From contig JAOSJZ010000001.1 in the NCBI GenBank assembly GCA_027493885.1, positions 2,784,622 through 2,848,621 of the forward strand: 64,000 nt of DNA, in the 5' to 3' direction. The stretch's first letter is position 1. Each line of letters begins with the position of its first letter. This DNA is from Gaiella sp. (lineage in GTDB: Bacteria > Actinomycetota > Thermoleophilia > Gaiellales > Gaiellaceae). The position numbers were made by a program, and so were the translations under genes. Below are positions 15,871-25,198 of this stretch, piece after piece. The notes under the pieces are model-generated. The model worked only from the letters and a program-made list of their open reading frames with translations, was not told the DNA's origin and made no database searches.

Positions 15871-18800
15871 TCAGGCCAGCACTGCCATCCAGCACACGAC
15901 GCCGAGGTCGTCCGCGGTGATCTCCGGCGGCACGTCGTCGAGCGCCACGGGGTGGAGTCCGAGCCGCTGGACGAGCTCGACGACTCGTCGGGCGGCGTCG
16001 TTCCGCGAGATCCGCTCCTCGCGCGCCTCGGCGGCGATCTCGTTGAGCGCTCTCCGGACGGCGGAGCTCCGTTCCACCGCCAGCGCGTCCGCGGCCCGCT
16101 CGGCTCCTTCGGGAAGGATGACGCTCGGGTCGCGGAGGAGGTCGAGCGCGAACCGCTGGGCCGGGCCGATCGCGTCCTGCGCGGCGCGGGGGTCGGCGCG
16201 GAGGTTGTGCTCCTCGACGATCGAGGCCGAGGCGGCGGCCCAGGCGCCCTCGAGGTCGATCCCGCCCACGTCGGCCGGCTCGCCGCCCTCGGGGTCGATC
16301 CGGCGCAGCAGCTCCAGATCGGAGTCGAGCACCTCGCCGGTGCCTGCCTCGACGTAGCGCCAGTAGCGATACCCCTGCGGCGCTCCGTCCATTGCGCGCG
16401 TCCGCGTCGCGAAGAACACCCCGGGCGCGCCACGCGAGCGTCCCGACGCGGTCTGGCGGAACGCCGCGCCGATCCCCCACGGCAGGCCTTCGATTCGCGA
16501 CAGCTCTCCCTCGAGTTGCGCGCGCAGGAGCTTCGCCCGGAGCAGCTCGCCGAGGAAGGCGCCGGAGAGGCCGTCGTCCTCCTCTGCGAGCAGCTCGACG
16601 TCGCCGCTCGCGAGCCGCTCCGCGTACTGCCGCAGGTCGCTCTCGATGCCGTCGATCACCTCGACCTCCATGCCGTAGACGCCGGCGGCGCGGATCTTCG
16701 CGCGCACGAGCGTCTCGAGCCGGAGCAGCTCCTCGAGGTCGCCCGGCTTCGGGAGCATGGTCGTGAGGTAGACGTCGTCGTGCGGAGAGAGCAGACGGAT
16801 GACACGGCCGTTGCGCTGGACGACCCGCTGCGGGTTCCAAGGCATGTCGTACGAGATCACCGCCTGCGCTTGCTGGAGGTTCTGACCCTCCGACAGGACG
16901 TCCGTCGAGAGCAGCAGATCGACCTCGCCGTCTGCCGGCTCGTAGTCCGGCCCCACCACGGTGTGCGGGGCGAAGCGACCGATCAGCCGCGTGCGCTCGT
17001 CGGGGGTGGACGAGCCGCCGACGACGACGACGCGCTCGCGCCCGGCCACGACCGAGGCCAGGTGCTCGTCGAGGTACTCGATCGTCTCGCCATAGGTCGC
17101 GAAGACCGCGATCTTCTGGGCGGGTGACGACTCGAGCAGCTCGCGCAGGAGTGTGAGCTTGGGATCCGTCTCGGGCGTGATCGCGACGAGACGAGCGCGG
17201 ATCGCGAGTAGCCGCTCGCGATCGCGCTCGACGGCCTCGCCGTAGTCGGGCTGGAACTCGTCTACGTCGCGTCCGCCGTCCCGCTCGGCGAGCGCCTGCT
17301 CGACCCAGGTCGAGATGCCCGCCTCGCCCGTCTCGGCCCGCGCCGCCTCGAGCAGCGCCTCTCGCGAGAGCACCGCGCCGCGCTCCCAGCCCTCCAGGAA
17401 CGCTTCGTGCGCCTGGATCATCCGGTCGACCGTCGCCAGGCACGCGCGCCAGCTCGACTCGAACCGCTTGAGAAGCTGCGACTGGAGCAGCCCGCCGAGC
17501 TGCGTCTCTGCCGCCTCCTCGACCGGGTCGGCGAGCCAGGCGCTCGGACGGTAGCGCGCCATCTCGAGGTCCCGAATCTCTTCGACCACCGCGTGCACGA
17601 GCCCCGGGTGCTGGGCGTCGAGGTCGTAGCGGCGCGTCTCCGGTCGCGGCTCCGGGAACCGCACCGGCGTCCCGTCGGCGAACACCTCGCCCGGATAGCG
17701 CTCCTGGATGAACGCGCGGTCGCGCCGTACCGACACGGCGTCCGCGATCGGGAAGAGGAGATCGGGGTCGAGCGACTCCGGGTCGCGGCTGTTCGCTCCC
17801 GCGGCGACGAACAGCTTGCGCGCCGAGGGGATCCCGATCGACGAGAACGCGCGGTCGTGGTGGGCGAAGAGCATCACGAGGTTGAAGAGGTCCCAGAGGC
17901 CATTGTTCACCGGCGTTGCGGTGAGCAGCACGACGTTCTTCCGCTCGCCGCCGAGCAGCCGCTCCATCGCCGCGTACCAGGACGTGTCCTCGCTGCGCAG
18001 CGCATGCGCCTCGTCCACGACGATCAGGCGATAGGCGTCCTTGTCCGCTGCGAGATGGCGTCTCGGCGGGGCTGCGTCCGGGGCGAGCTGCTCGTCGGAG
18101 GCGAGCTCGTTGAAGCTCAGGACGGTGGCCGGAAGGCGCGCAGCCGCGATCCGCTTCTGCCAGCCGTCGCGCAGCTGCGCAGGGCAGACGACGAGCGCGA
18201 GCCGTCCCTGCTCGAGCGCCACCTCCTCGATGAAGGCGAGGCCGATCTCCGTCTTGCCCGTTCCGACCCCGTCCGCGTACACGACGCCGCCGTGCCGCCG
18301 GAGGATCCGTCGCGCCCGCTCGTACCCGTCGCGCTGGAACGTCGCCAGCTTGACGCGCGTGATCTCGGTCTCCGAGACGCCGCGCAGCTCGTCGCCGTAG
18401 AGCTCGAGCAGCGCGCGCAGGTAGACGGTCTGCGGATCGACGAGCCCCACGGCGGGGAACAGCAGGTCGCGGAGCTCGTCGCCGAACGGCGTCGCCCGCT
18501 CCCAGAGATCGTCGAACCAACGAAGCGCCTTCTCGCTCGCGCCCACGTTGTAGTCGACGACGCCGAGCTCGAGGTTCGCGTGGAGGCCGGCGCCGGTGAG
18601 GTTGGCCGACGTGACGAGCGCCGCGCGCGGGTCCTCGACCGACCCGAACAGGTACGCCTTGCCGTGCAGGAACCGCTCGACATACCGCTTCACCTGGACG
18701 TCGGGGCGCGAGAGCCACTCCTCGATCGCCAGCAGCCGCTCCGCGGCGCGGCTCGGGGGAAAGCGGGCGAGATCCCGTTCGTGCGCGAGCACGTGCAGCC

Positions 18801-19038
18801 GCTGCTCGAACGAGAGGAGCGGCGGCTTCTCCCCGAGGCCCTGCTCGGGCAGTGCGCCCAGCAGCAAGCGCGTCGACCGCTCGCCGTCGACGACGACCGC
18901 GAGCTGGTGCAGCCCGCCGACGTTGACGTAGCCGGTCGCGATGGACAAGGGGTGCCGCGCCTCGAAGTCCCCGACGAGGAACGCGAGCCCGTCCGCGTGC
19001 GTCCGCTCGATGTTGTCGAGGACGTCCGGGCGGGTCAC
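15871..19038 (-). CDS. PLD-like nuclease / SNF2-type helicase fusion (putative defence)
   Basis: A 1055-residue two-domain protein. The N-terminal region has a phospholipase-D motif: H-x-K in FLHGKAYLFGS (about residue 124) and TSANLTGAGLHANLELGV. A superfamily 2 helicase follows with Walker A ADGVGTGKTEIGLAF (about 253-267), DEAH in LIVVDEAHALRSEDTSW (about 337), motif III LLTATPVNNGLWDLFNLV and motif VI VVQRNGRVIRLLSPHD (about 740). Architectures of PLD plus SNF2/DEAD helicase occur beside DNA methylases in restriction and DISARM-related loci (DrmC is PLD, DrmD SNF2). It probably starts leaderless at GTG 19038, 7 nt after a TAGCCT box. The nuclease activity is inferred. Confidence 0.86.
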   Translation of the reverse strand: MTRPDVLDNIERTHADGLAFLVGDFEARHPLSIATGYVNVGGLHQLAVVVDGERSTRLLLGALPEQGLGEKPPLLSFEQRLHVLAHERDLARFPPSRAAERLLAIEEWLSRPDVQVKRYVERFLHGKAYLFGSVEDPRAALVTSANLTGAGLHANLELGVVDYNVGASEKALRWFDDLWERATPFGDELRDLLFPAVGLVDPQTVYLRALLELYGDELRGVSETEITRVKLATFQRDGYERARRILRRHGGVVYADGVGTGKTEIGLAFIEEVALEQGRLALVVCPAQLRDGWQKRIAAARLPATVLSFNELASDEQLAPDAAPPRRHLAADKDAYRLIVVDEAHALRSEDTSWYAAMERLLGGERKNVVLLTATPVNNGLWDLFNLVMLFAHHDRAFSSIGIPSARKLFVAAGANSRDPESLDPDLLFPIADAVSVRRDRAFIQERYPGEVFADGTPVRFPEPRPETRRYDLDAQHPGLVHAVVEEIRDLEMARYRPSAWLADPVEEAAETQLGGLLQSQLLKRFESSWRACLATVDRMIQAHEAFLEGWERGAVLSREALLEAARAETGEAGISTWVEQALAERDGGRDVDEFQPDYGEAVERDRERLLAIRARLVAITPETDPKLTLLRELLESSPAQKIAVFATYGETIEYLDEHLASVVAGRERVVVVGGSSTPDERTRLIGRFAPHTVVGPDYEPADGEVDLLLSTDVLSEGQNLQQAQAVISYDMPWNPQRVVQRNGRVIRLLSPHDDVYLTTMLPKPGDLEELLRLETLVRAKIRAAGVYGMEVEVIDGIESDLRQYAERLASGDVELLAEEDDGLSGAFLGELLRAKLLRAQLEGELSRIEGLPWGIGAAFRQTASGRSRGAPGVFFATRTRAMDGAPQGYRYWRYVEAGTGEVLDSDLELLRRIDPEGGEPADVGGIDLEGAWAAASASIVEEHNLRADPRAAQDAIGPAQRFALDLLRDPSVILPEGAERAADALAVERSSAVRRALNEIAAEAREERISRNDAARRVVELVQRLGLHPVALDDVPPEITADDLGVVCWMAVLA

Positions 19039-19045
19039 GTGGGAG

Positions 19046-19051
19046 AGGCTA
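19046..19051 (-). promoter_or_regulatory. TAGCCT -10 box, leaderless start of the helicase gene
   Basis: TAGCCT on the minus strand ends 7 nt before the GTG at 19038, the spacing expected for a transcript beginning at the start codon. No convincing -35 is seen. Confidence 0.5.
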
Positions 19052-19087
19052 GCCCGGCGCTCGGATCAGTTGTCCTACAAAGAAGAA

Positions 19088-19110
19088 ACCCGGCCCACAA
19101 GGAGCCGGGT
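19088..19110 (-). terminator. Rho-independent terminator between NYN gene and helicase
   Basis: ACCCGGC-9 nt-GCCGGGT is a perfect 7-bp stem; on the minus strand it is followed by TTTCTTCTTT. It would end leftward transcripts coming from the NYN gene or from the promoter at 19125-19151, before the helicase's own promoter. Confidence 0.7.
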
Positions 19111-19124
19111 GGTATAGGGATCTC

Positions 19125-19167
19125 AGTATATCCGCCCTGACAAGATGTCAAGTTGCGAGATGTCTCG
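19125..19167 (-). promoter_or_regulatory. Near-consensus promoter with two palindromes upstream of a terminator
   Basis: On the minus strand TTGACA (19151-19146), 15 nt, TATACT (19130-19125). The -35 is overlapped by the palindrome TGACA-TCT-TGTCA (19138-19150), and a second one, CGAGA-CA-TCTCG, lies at 19156-19167. The terminator hairpin starts about 15 nt after the -10, so the transcript would be only some 40 nt unless termination is regulated. Confidence 0.5.
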
Positions 19168-19180
19168 TGCTCGTCCTCGC

Positions 19181-19913
19181 TCACCAAGGCACAGGCTTTG
19201 TATATGTGCCGCAAGGATCGGGCAGCTGATGGTTCCGATAGTCGCTCGCCCGCAGCTGTAGCCACCAGTGACCACCGACGCCGGTCGACACGTTACCGGC
19301 GAGATCGCCTGCGAGGTAGCTACGTGAGGGGTTGACCGTTCCTACGGGAACGCGCAGTCGAGCCTCTTGGATCGGGAAGCGAAGGTCACTGTCGTTCGAG
19401 ATGACGATCGCGCCGTCGACGTTCCCGTCCAACGTGTCGAGGAGGAGATGCGAGGCGACGTTGACATCCGAGCCCTTCTCCTCACGTCGTGCGTGCGACA
19501 CCATGAACCGAGCGTTGGGGACGGGACTCGCGGCGTGATCCTGGACCATGAGCGGCCATTGGCTCGTGACGAGAACAGGCCGACCCTTGCGATCCTCCGT
19601 GGCGAGCGGCGCGTACTTCACGCGTGACACGTACTGGCCGTACTCGATGTGGGTCACCGAGCCATGGCTGTGGAGCGCCAAGAGATAGACGTCCTGCTCT
19701 GCGCGACCGACGGGATTGGTCCGCTTGTCGATCCTGGCCGTGCAGTAGACGAGCTTCTCGAGCGTGCCACCGGCCCACGCCGTATGCCTCGCGATGAGAT
19801 CACGCGCGAGCGCCTCTAGATCGAGCCATCTCCAGCCCCGCTGCACCACGACCACACAGGTCGCGGGCAGCGTAGTAGAGATTGAAGCCATCGATGTAGA
19901 CGCCGATTCGCAC
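19181..19913 (-). CDS. NYN-domain (PIN-like) ribonuclease family protein, frameshifted in this sequence
   Basis: Restored length about 243 residues. The N-terminus reads [20 protein letters not shown], with the first acidic residue of the NYN/PIN site, then switches frame at the C4 run 19836-19839; removing one base gives [20 protein letters not shown]. The rest includes [49 protein letters not shown] and [15 protein letters not shown], with two further Asp clusters. NYN proteins are metal-dependent nucleases. The GTG at 19913 lies 6 nt after a TAGTAT box that overlaps the methylase stop. Base composition is visibly less GC-rich than its neighbours, suggesting transfer. Confidence 0.85.
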
Positions 19914-19919
19914 GGCCGG

Positions 19920-19925
19920 ATACTA
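19920..19925 (-). promoter_or_regulatory. TAGTAT -10 box, leaderless start of the NYN gene
   Basis: TAGTAT on the minus strand overlaps the TAG stop of the methylase gene and ends 6 nt before the GTG at 19913, the leaderless spacing. Confidence 0.5.
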
Positions 19926-22900
19926 CGTCCGCTCGGCTCGCGTTGTCTCGTTGGACAGCTCGTCCAGGCGGGCGCGGACGCGTCGGCGGTACGGCTCGGG
20001 GACGGCGTCGAGCGTGAAGTCGGCGAAGATCGTCTCGAGGTCGGCCTGGTCGAGGCCCCACGCGTGGGCGACGCGGGCGTCGATCTCGGCACGGAGCGCG
20101 TCGCGCTCGTCCGGAGAGAGCGGGCCGACCTCGACGCCGGTCGCCTGCGCGAACTCGGCGAAGCGCTCGTCGGGGCACGAGAGCCGCGCGGCGGCGGTCG
20201 CGATCGCCTCGTACGTCTCGTCGTCGAGCGGGGGGACGCGCAAGCCCTCGAGGATGAAGAAGTTGAGGTTCGTCTCGACGAAGCGGCGCGCCTGCCAGTC
20301 GAGGGGAAGGCTGTCCAGAAGCGCGAGCGCCGCCGCACGGGCGCGCTCGTCACCGTCGACGAACGCGAGCCAGGGCGCCTTGTTCGTGAGGAACGTCTCC
20401 GGCGGCACGAGACAGGCGCGCACGGTGCGTGAGTCGGTCGCCCTCGTGACGTCGCGGAACGCGACCCGCGCGGCCTCGAGTTGTGTGGCAACAGCGGCAA
20501 CTCGTTCCGACTTCGACGAGGCGCTCACGACGATGGAGCCCTTCCCGGGGTTCGGCTTGCGCGCCTTCTTCATCGCCGCTTCGGACGGCGCGCAGCGGCG
20601 CTCGCCTGCGCCGTTCGGGTCGTACTGGTCGAAGCTCTCGCCTTTCCACAGGTTCCACCCGCCATCCACACCCTCCCAGAGCTGCTTGTCGTTCGCTTCG
20701 TCGAACTCGCGCACCGGCACCGCCTTCCAGCGCCCAGCGCCGAGTGGGAACGGCTCACCGCCTCGGAGCGTTGCGAGCAGGTCGGCGGCCGCCTGCGAGG
20801 GCAGTAGCGGCACCTCGCGCTCGGGGCCGAGCGCGGCCGGGTCCAGCGCGAGGCCGTCGCCTGCCGACTGCGCGAGAAAGGCGGCGAGCGAGTCGGCGAC
20901 ACCCGCGACTGCGATCCGGTGACCATCCGGCGTCGTCGCGGCGGCGGCGACGAGCAGCGCCACCGTGTACTGCGGGTGCGTGTCGAACATCCACCGCCGG
21001 TTGTTGAGCAGGAAGTCGAGCCGTTCGACGGTCGTCTCCTCGAAGAGCCAGCGGCGGAAGTCCGCCGAGCCCTTCGCGAGAAACGTGCTGCGCGGCAGGA
21101 CGACGGCGAGCGTCGCGTCCCGGCGCAGGAGCCTGCGGTAGCGCTGGCAGAAGAGCTTGTAGAGGTCGGGATCGCCCGCCCCGCCCTCGTAGCCCGTGTC
21201 GGCGCCGAAGTAGCGCCGCAGCGCCGCGACCGACTTCTGTTCGAGTGCGAGCCGTTCAGCGAGCTCGGGTCGCTCGGCTTGAAGCCGTTCGAGAGCCGCG
21301 TTGCGCTCGGTCTCCCCAAGGGCGCGCAGGCCGGGCTGGTAGCGCGCGTAGAAGGCGAGCGCCTCGACCGTCACCTCCTCCCACGGCGGGTTCCCGACCA
21401 CCGCGTCGAACCCGCCCGCGGCGAACACTTCGGGGAACGCGAGCGGCCAGTGGAGGGCACGGTGCTCGGCGGCGAGGCGCGAGGCCGGGTCGGCGAGCGC
21501 GGGGATCCGCCCGGACGCGATCTCGTCCGCCGCGGCCCACATCTCGGCGCGGGCGCCCTCGAGCCCGAGCGGCTCGGCGACCCACAGGTCGAGGAGCGTC
21601 CGCGCACCCTCGACCTCGTGCTGGATGGCGGCGTCGGCTTCCTCCGACCGCGCGACCTCCTCCGGGTTCCGGTCGAGCAGGCCGTGCAGCGCCTCGGTCG
21701 CCTTCGCCGCCTTCGCCATCTGCTCGGTCACGAGCAGCGCCACGAAGCTCGAGTCGCCTTCCAGCAGCTGCTCGGCGCTCGCGACGCCGATGAGCGAGTT
21801 CCCGACCCGCACGTTGTGGTCGAGGTAGGCGAGCGAGAGGCCCGGCACGAACGACGCGAGCCAGAGCGAGATCTTCGCGATCTCGGCGCCCATCGGCGAG
21901 AGGTCGACGCCGTAGACGCAGCGGCGCAGGACGAGACGGCGCAGGAGGGCGACGTCCTCGACGCCGATCCCGTACGTCGCGCCCGCGCCTGCGCGAAGGT
22001 CGTCGAGCTCGCGCGCGACCCGCGGCAACGGATGCTCGCCGAGGAAGCGCGCGATCCGGTCGGCGAGCTCGTCGACGACGGCGACGAGAAAATGCGCCGA
22101 GCCGCAGGCCGGGTCGAGCACGCGGAACTCGAACAGCTCGCGCGCAGCGGCGGCCGGGTCGTCGCGGACGCGGGCCGCGACGCGCTCCAGGTGGCGCTCG
22201 AACGCCGGCAGCACGCCGCGGCGGACGAGGTGGCGCACGAGCGGCTCCGGTGTGTAGTAGACGCCGCCGCCCTTCCGGCCGCCCTCGTCGGTGAGCCAGA
22301 GGAGCTCGCCGGCCGCGTACTCCGCGTCGTCCTCCCCGGCCGGCACGTACCGCTCGCGCCGGGCGTCGTAGCGGTAGGACCGGTCGGCGAGCGAGAGCCG
22401 GAGCGAGAGGAGCCCCTCGTAGATGTTCCCGAGGTGGCCGATGTCGAGCCCGGAGAAGTCGTACCCGTCGCCCGAGTCGGGCTCGATCCCGAGCGCGACG
22501 AGCGCCGGGCCGAGCGCGTCGTCGGGCACGCGCGCCTCGTCGAGCGTCTCGGCGCCGTCGAACCCGTCCGGGGCGAAGAGATCGCCGTTGTAGGGCGGGA
22601 CGCCGAGCGCGTCGTCGCCGGAGCGCATCGCGCGCACGAGCGTCTGCACGCCGTCCCAGAACTTCGTCGAGCGCGGGTCGAACGTCCCGCTCTGGTCGAA
22701 CGCGTCGCGCGCGACGCGGGTGAGCGAGCGGCGCTCGTACGCGTCGCGGGCCATCGGCAGGTAGCCGCGCGACTCCGCGTAGAGCAGGAACAGCGCGCGG
22801 AAGACGAACGTCAGCGCCGCGGCCTCGAGGTCGCGGCGCACGGCGTCGTCGGCGAGGTCGCGCCCGTTCGCGACCGCCCAGCGGCCGAGCTCGCGCCCGA

Positions 22901-23837
22901 GCGGCGGCAGCACGAGCTCGCGGATCGCCCCGTCGAGGCGCTTGCGCAGCGCGACGCCGTAGGCGCGTGCCTCGCTCATCAGGCCCGCGAAGCCCCCGTC
23001 TGCGAGGTAGGGCGGAGCGAGCAGGCCGAGGAGCGGCCGGTCGTCGTCGGCGACGGCGGCCGTGTCGAGCTCCAGGTAGCGCGCGATCGCGGAGCCCGAC
23101 TCGGGCGAGGCTTCGAACAGGCGCAGGCGCGTGCCGGCGGCGAGGATCCCGTAGCCGGCGTTCACGCGGCGGCACGCCTCGAGCAGGATGCCCTCGGGCG
23201 GGCGGCCCTCGGCGTCGAGCCGGGCGAAGGCGGACACGTCGGCGACGGGGTGGACGACCGCGACCGGGGCGCCGTCGTGGCGCGCGAGGTAGCCGCGCTG
23301 GAGCTCCTCGAGCTCATAGCCCGCGCCGCGGAGCGCCTCGCGCCAGTCGCCCCTGACGTTCGCGGCGAGCTCGCGGAGCGTCGCCCAGTCGGCGGTCTGC
23401 CGCAGCCGCTCGCGGAACAGGTGGTCGGTGCCGAGGCCCTTTACCGTCAGCCCCGCCACGCCGGTGCGGTCCAGGTGCTCGAGCTGCTCGGCCACGTCGC
23501 GCACCGCCTGGAGCGAGGGCAGCGTGGACGCGCGGCGGATGACGTCCGCGAGCGCCTTCGTGGAGACGAGCCGGAGCGGCCCGTCGCCGCCGACGGGGCC
23601 GAGCGCGACGACGACGCCGTCCGTCTCGGGGTCGTCGGAGAGGAGGAGCAGCGGCGTGGGCCCGCCGGCCGTGCGGCGCCGCCAGGCTGCACGGAGTGTG
23701 CGTTCTGCGGCGTTCGCGGTGTGCGCGACCTCGATGCCGTTGACGAGCGCGCCGCCCTCGATGCCGGCCGTCGCCGCGGTGACCGACCGCACGCCGGGCA
23801 GCGCGGCGAGCGACTCGACCAGCTCGCGCGCGTTCAC
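19923..23837 (-). CDS. Eco57I-like N6-adenine DNA methylase (type IIG/PglX/DrmMI-like)
   Basis: About 1304 residues from the GTG at 23837. It has a large N-terminal helical region, then SAM motif [21 protein letters not shown] (near residue 573), [20 protein letters not shown], and the catalytic NPPW in [19 protein letters not shown] (near 815). A putative target-recognition region follows. The segment [20 protein letters not shown] before motif I is typical of Eco57I/type IIG and PglX methylases. No nuclease motif is visible, so cleavage may come from the PLD/helicase protein. The frame is open to an ATG at 24029, but that would overlap the divergent acetyltransferase remnant; the start is uncertain. 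Confidence 0.87.
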   Translation of the reverse strand: MNARELVESLAALPGVRSVTAATAGIEGGALVNGIEVAHTANAAERTLRAAWRRRTAGGPTPLLLLSDDPETDGVVVALGPVGGDGPLRLVSTKALADVIRRASTLPSLQAVRDVAEQLEHLDRTGVAGLTVKGLGTDHLFRERLRQTADWATLRELAANVRGDWREALRGAGYELEELQRGYLARHDGAPVAVVHPVADVSAFARLDAEGRPPEGILLEACRRVNAGYGILAAGTRLRLFEASPESGSAIARYLELDTAAVADDDRPLLGLLAPPYLADGGFAGLMSEARAYGVALRKRLDGAIRELVLPPLGRELGRWAVANGRDLADDAVRRDLEAAALTFVFRALFLLYAESRGYLPMARDAYERRSLTRVARDAFDQSGTFDPRSTKFWDGVQTLVRAMRSGDDALGVPPYNGDLFAPDGFDGAETLDEARVPDDALGPALVALGIEPDSGDGYDFSGLDIGHLGNIYEGLLSLRLSLADRSYRYDARRERYVPAGEDDAEYAAGELLWLTDEGGRKGGGVYYTPEPLVRHLVRRGVLPAFERHLERVAARVRDDPAAAARELFEFRVLDPACGSAHFLVAVVDELADRIARFLGEHPLPRVARELDDLRAGAGATYGIGVEDVALLRRLVLRRCVYGVDLSPMGAEIAKISLWLASFVPGLSLAYLDHNVRVGNSLIGVASAEQLLEGDSSFVALLVTEQMAKAAKATEALHGLLDRNPEEVARSEEADAAIQHEVEGARTLLDLWVAEPLGLEGARAEMWAAADEIASGRIPALADPASRLAAEHRALHWPLAFPEVFAAGGFDAVVGNPPWEEVTVEALAFYARYQPGLRALGETERNAALERLQAERPELAERLALEQKSVAALRRYFGADTGYEGGAGDPDLYKLFCQRYRRLLRRDATLAVVLPRSTFLAKGSADFRRWLFEETTVERLDFLLNNRRWMFDTHPQYTVALLVAAAATTPDGHRIAVAGVADSLAAFLAQSAGDGLALDPAALGPEREVPLLPSQAAADLLATLRGGEPFPLGAGRWKAVPVREFDEANDKQLWEGVDGGWNLWKGESFDQYDPNGAGERRCAPSEAAMKKARKPNPGKGSIVVSASSKSERVAAVATQLEAARVAFRDVTRATDSRTVRACLVPPETFLTNKAPWLAFVDGDERARAAALALLDSLPLDWQARRFVETNLNFFILEGLRVPPLDDETYEAIATAAARLSCPDERFAEFAQATGVEVGPLSPDERDALRAEIDARVAHAWGLDQADLETIFADFTLDAVPEPYRRRVRARLDELSNETTRAERT

Positions 23838-24006
23838 GACCCTGACCCGCCAGGGGACATGGAGCGACCGTACCGGCCGGGTCGGAACGAGGACGTCGAG
23901 CGCCACGGCCAAGCCGTAGCGCTCGAGCTCATACGCGTTTGTGCCGTGTCTGTGTCGGCTCTGTGACGGCCCGAGCAGCCGGATCCGCGGCGAGATTCGG
24001 ACGGCG

Positions 24007-24412
24007 ATGTCGGAGATGAAGCGCCGCATGCTCGCACATCGCGATCGGCGCGCGCACGTTCGTCAACTACGACTGCGTGCTGCTCGACGTCGCGCCGATC
24101 CGGATCGGCTCCGCCTCCCGGCTGGCGCCGCGCGTCCAGCTCCTCACCGCGACGCATCCGGTCGACCCGGAGCCGCGTCGGGCCGGCTGGGAGTCGGTCG
24201 AGCCGATCGCGATCGGCGACAACGTCTGGCTCGGCGGCGGCGCGATCGTCTGCCCGGGCGTCACGATCGGCGACGACACCGTGGTCGGCGCAGGCGCCGT
24301 CGTCACCCGTGACCTGCCGGCGGGGGTCGTCGCGGGCGGCGTGCCCGCACGGGTGCTGCGCGAGATCGGCGAGCGCGACCGCGTGACGGTCCCCGCTCTG
24401 CCTCAGGGGTAG
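24007..24412 (+). pseudogene. Maltose O-acetyltransferase-like gene with internal deletion
   Basis: The start MSEMKRRMLA (from ATG 24007) is the usual N-terminus of maltose/galactoside O-acetyltransferases. At about 24035 it jumps, in another frame, straight to HIAIGARTFVNYDCVLLDVA and the left-handed beta-helix hexapeptides (PIAIGDNVWLGGGAIVCPGV, GDDTVVGAGAVVTRDLPAGV). Roughly 75-80 codons that normally lie between are missing, including much of the substrate-binding N-terminal domain, and the reading frame is broken. It sits exactly at the edge of the methylase/helicase island. Either the gene was damaged by rearrangement there or the assembly collapsed. Confidence 0.75.
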
Positions 24413-24849
24413 CGCCGCGGCATGGGGCCGTCGGGGACGTACCGGCCGAGGCGTCCCCGGTGCCGCGCGACGAGCCGGTCGAGCACGTCGACGAGCGCCG
24501 AGGCACGGAGCACCGAGATCAGCCGGCCGAGCGGCCGCACGGGCGCGAGCTCCGTCAGGAGCAGGACGCCGCCTCCGCGGTTGCCGGGAACCGGAGTCCC
24601 GTCGCGGAGGACGAGCCACCAGCAGTCGCCGCGCTCGTCCTCGGGGACCGAGGCGAGCAGTTCGTCCGCTTCGGGCTCCGTCAGCGAGAGCAGCGCGAGC
24701 CGTCCGCGTCGATCGAGCGTGGCGGCGACCCGCGCCGCCCACCGGCAGAGCCGTCAGCCGCCGCCGTAGAGGAGGACCGGGCGCGGCAGGGGGCGGGAGA
24801 CCGGGACGCCCGACGAGGCAGGCCGGGCCGTCTGGCGGGTCGTGCTCAC
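24403..24849 (-). CDS. DCC-family thiol-disulfide oxidoreductase with in-frame TGA at the first CxxC position (candidate selenoprotein)
   Basis: From GTG 24849 the frame encodes about 148 residues with one internal TGA (24756-24754, codon 32). Around it: RPVLLYGGG-[TGA]-RLCRWAARVA. In the DCC (DUF393) family this position is the first Cys of the CxxC redox motif following the conserved YDG/YGG stretch. Downstream the family pattern continues undisturbed (LALLSLTEPEADELL, CWWLVLRDGTPVPGNRGG, RHRGRLGRYVPDGPMPRRYP). TGA for Cys at a redox site is the classical signature of selenocysteine; a C-to-A nonsense mutation is the alternative. A SECIS-like hairpin follows. The selenocysteine machinery is not in this window. 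Confidence 0.6.
24719..24742 (-). promoter_or_regulatory. SECIS-like hairpin 11 nt after the in-frame TGA
   Basis: On the minus strand GTGG-G-CGGCG, loop CGGGT, CGCCG-CCAC: nine base pairs plus one bulged G. The loop begins 22 nt after the TGA and has G in its first two positions, which fits the published bacterial SECIS model (loop 16-37 nt from UGA, G near the loop start). GC-rich sequence makes such stems likely by chance. Confidence 0.4.
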
Positions 24850-24952
24850 GGCCTCGATGCTCGCAGCTGCCGGCGTCGCCGCCGGCCGGGCGGCCCGAAC
24901 GCGAGCCGTGCGGTTTCCCGTACCTCTGACCCGGGAAGCGCGACGACCCGGC

Positions 24953-25198
24953 TCAGGGAGCCCGCGCGACGACGTACTCGACGATCGAGTCGAGCGACTG
25001 GAGCTGCGGGTAGTCGGCCTCCGGGATGTCGACGTGCGCGTGCTCGTGGATCCCGATCACGAAGTTGAGGAGGTCCATCGAGTCGATGTCGAGCTGGTCG
25101 CGCAGATCGGTGTCGGGGACGAGCGTCGTCGTGTCGATCTCGGGCGCCACGTCGGTGAGCGCCCGCAGGATTGCTTCCCTGGCCTCGTCTCTGGTCAT
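24953..25198 (-). CDS. Acyl carrier protein
   Basis: An 81-residue acyl-carrier-protein fold: acidic helices and the phosphopantetheine site [19 protein letters not shown], with the attachment Ser near residue 39. Its ATG overlaps the stop of the E2 gene (ATGA), making it the last gene of an acetyl-CoA-forming operon. No fatty-acid or polyketide synthase gene is nearby. An acyl carrier protein coupled to pyruvate dehydrogenase could serve octanoyl/lipoyl supply for E2 or accept acetyl units; both are inference. Confidence 0.88.
   Translation of the reverse strand: MTRDEAREAILRALTDVAPEIDTTTLVPDTDLRDQLDIDSMDLLNFVIGIHEHAHVDIPEADYPQLQSLDSIVEYVVARAP

Noticed and set aside
20919..23966. A 1015-codon open frame on the plus strand opposite the methylase gene
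   Set aside because: It is the antisense shadow of the GC-rich methylase gene: no family motifs, abnormal Arg/Glu/Val composition, and the methylase frame has clear motifs.
23838..24029. ATG at 24029 as the methylase start
   Set aside because: It would overlap the divergent acetyltransferase start at 24007 and leave no promoter room; the N-terminal 64 residues look unlike the rest. Not excluded, but GTG 23837 is preferred.
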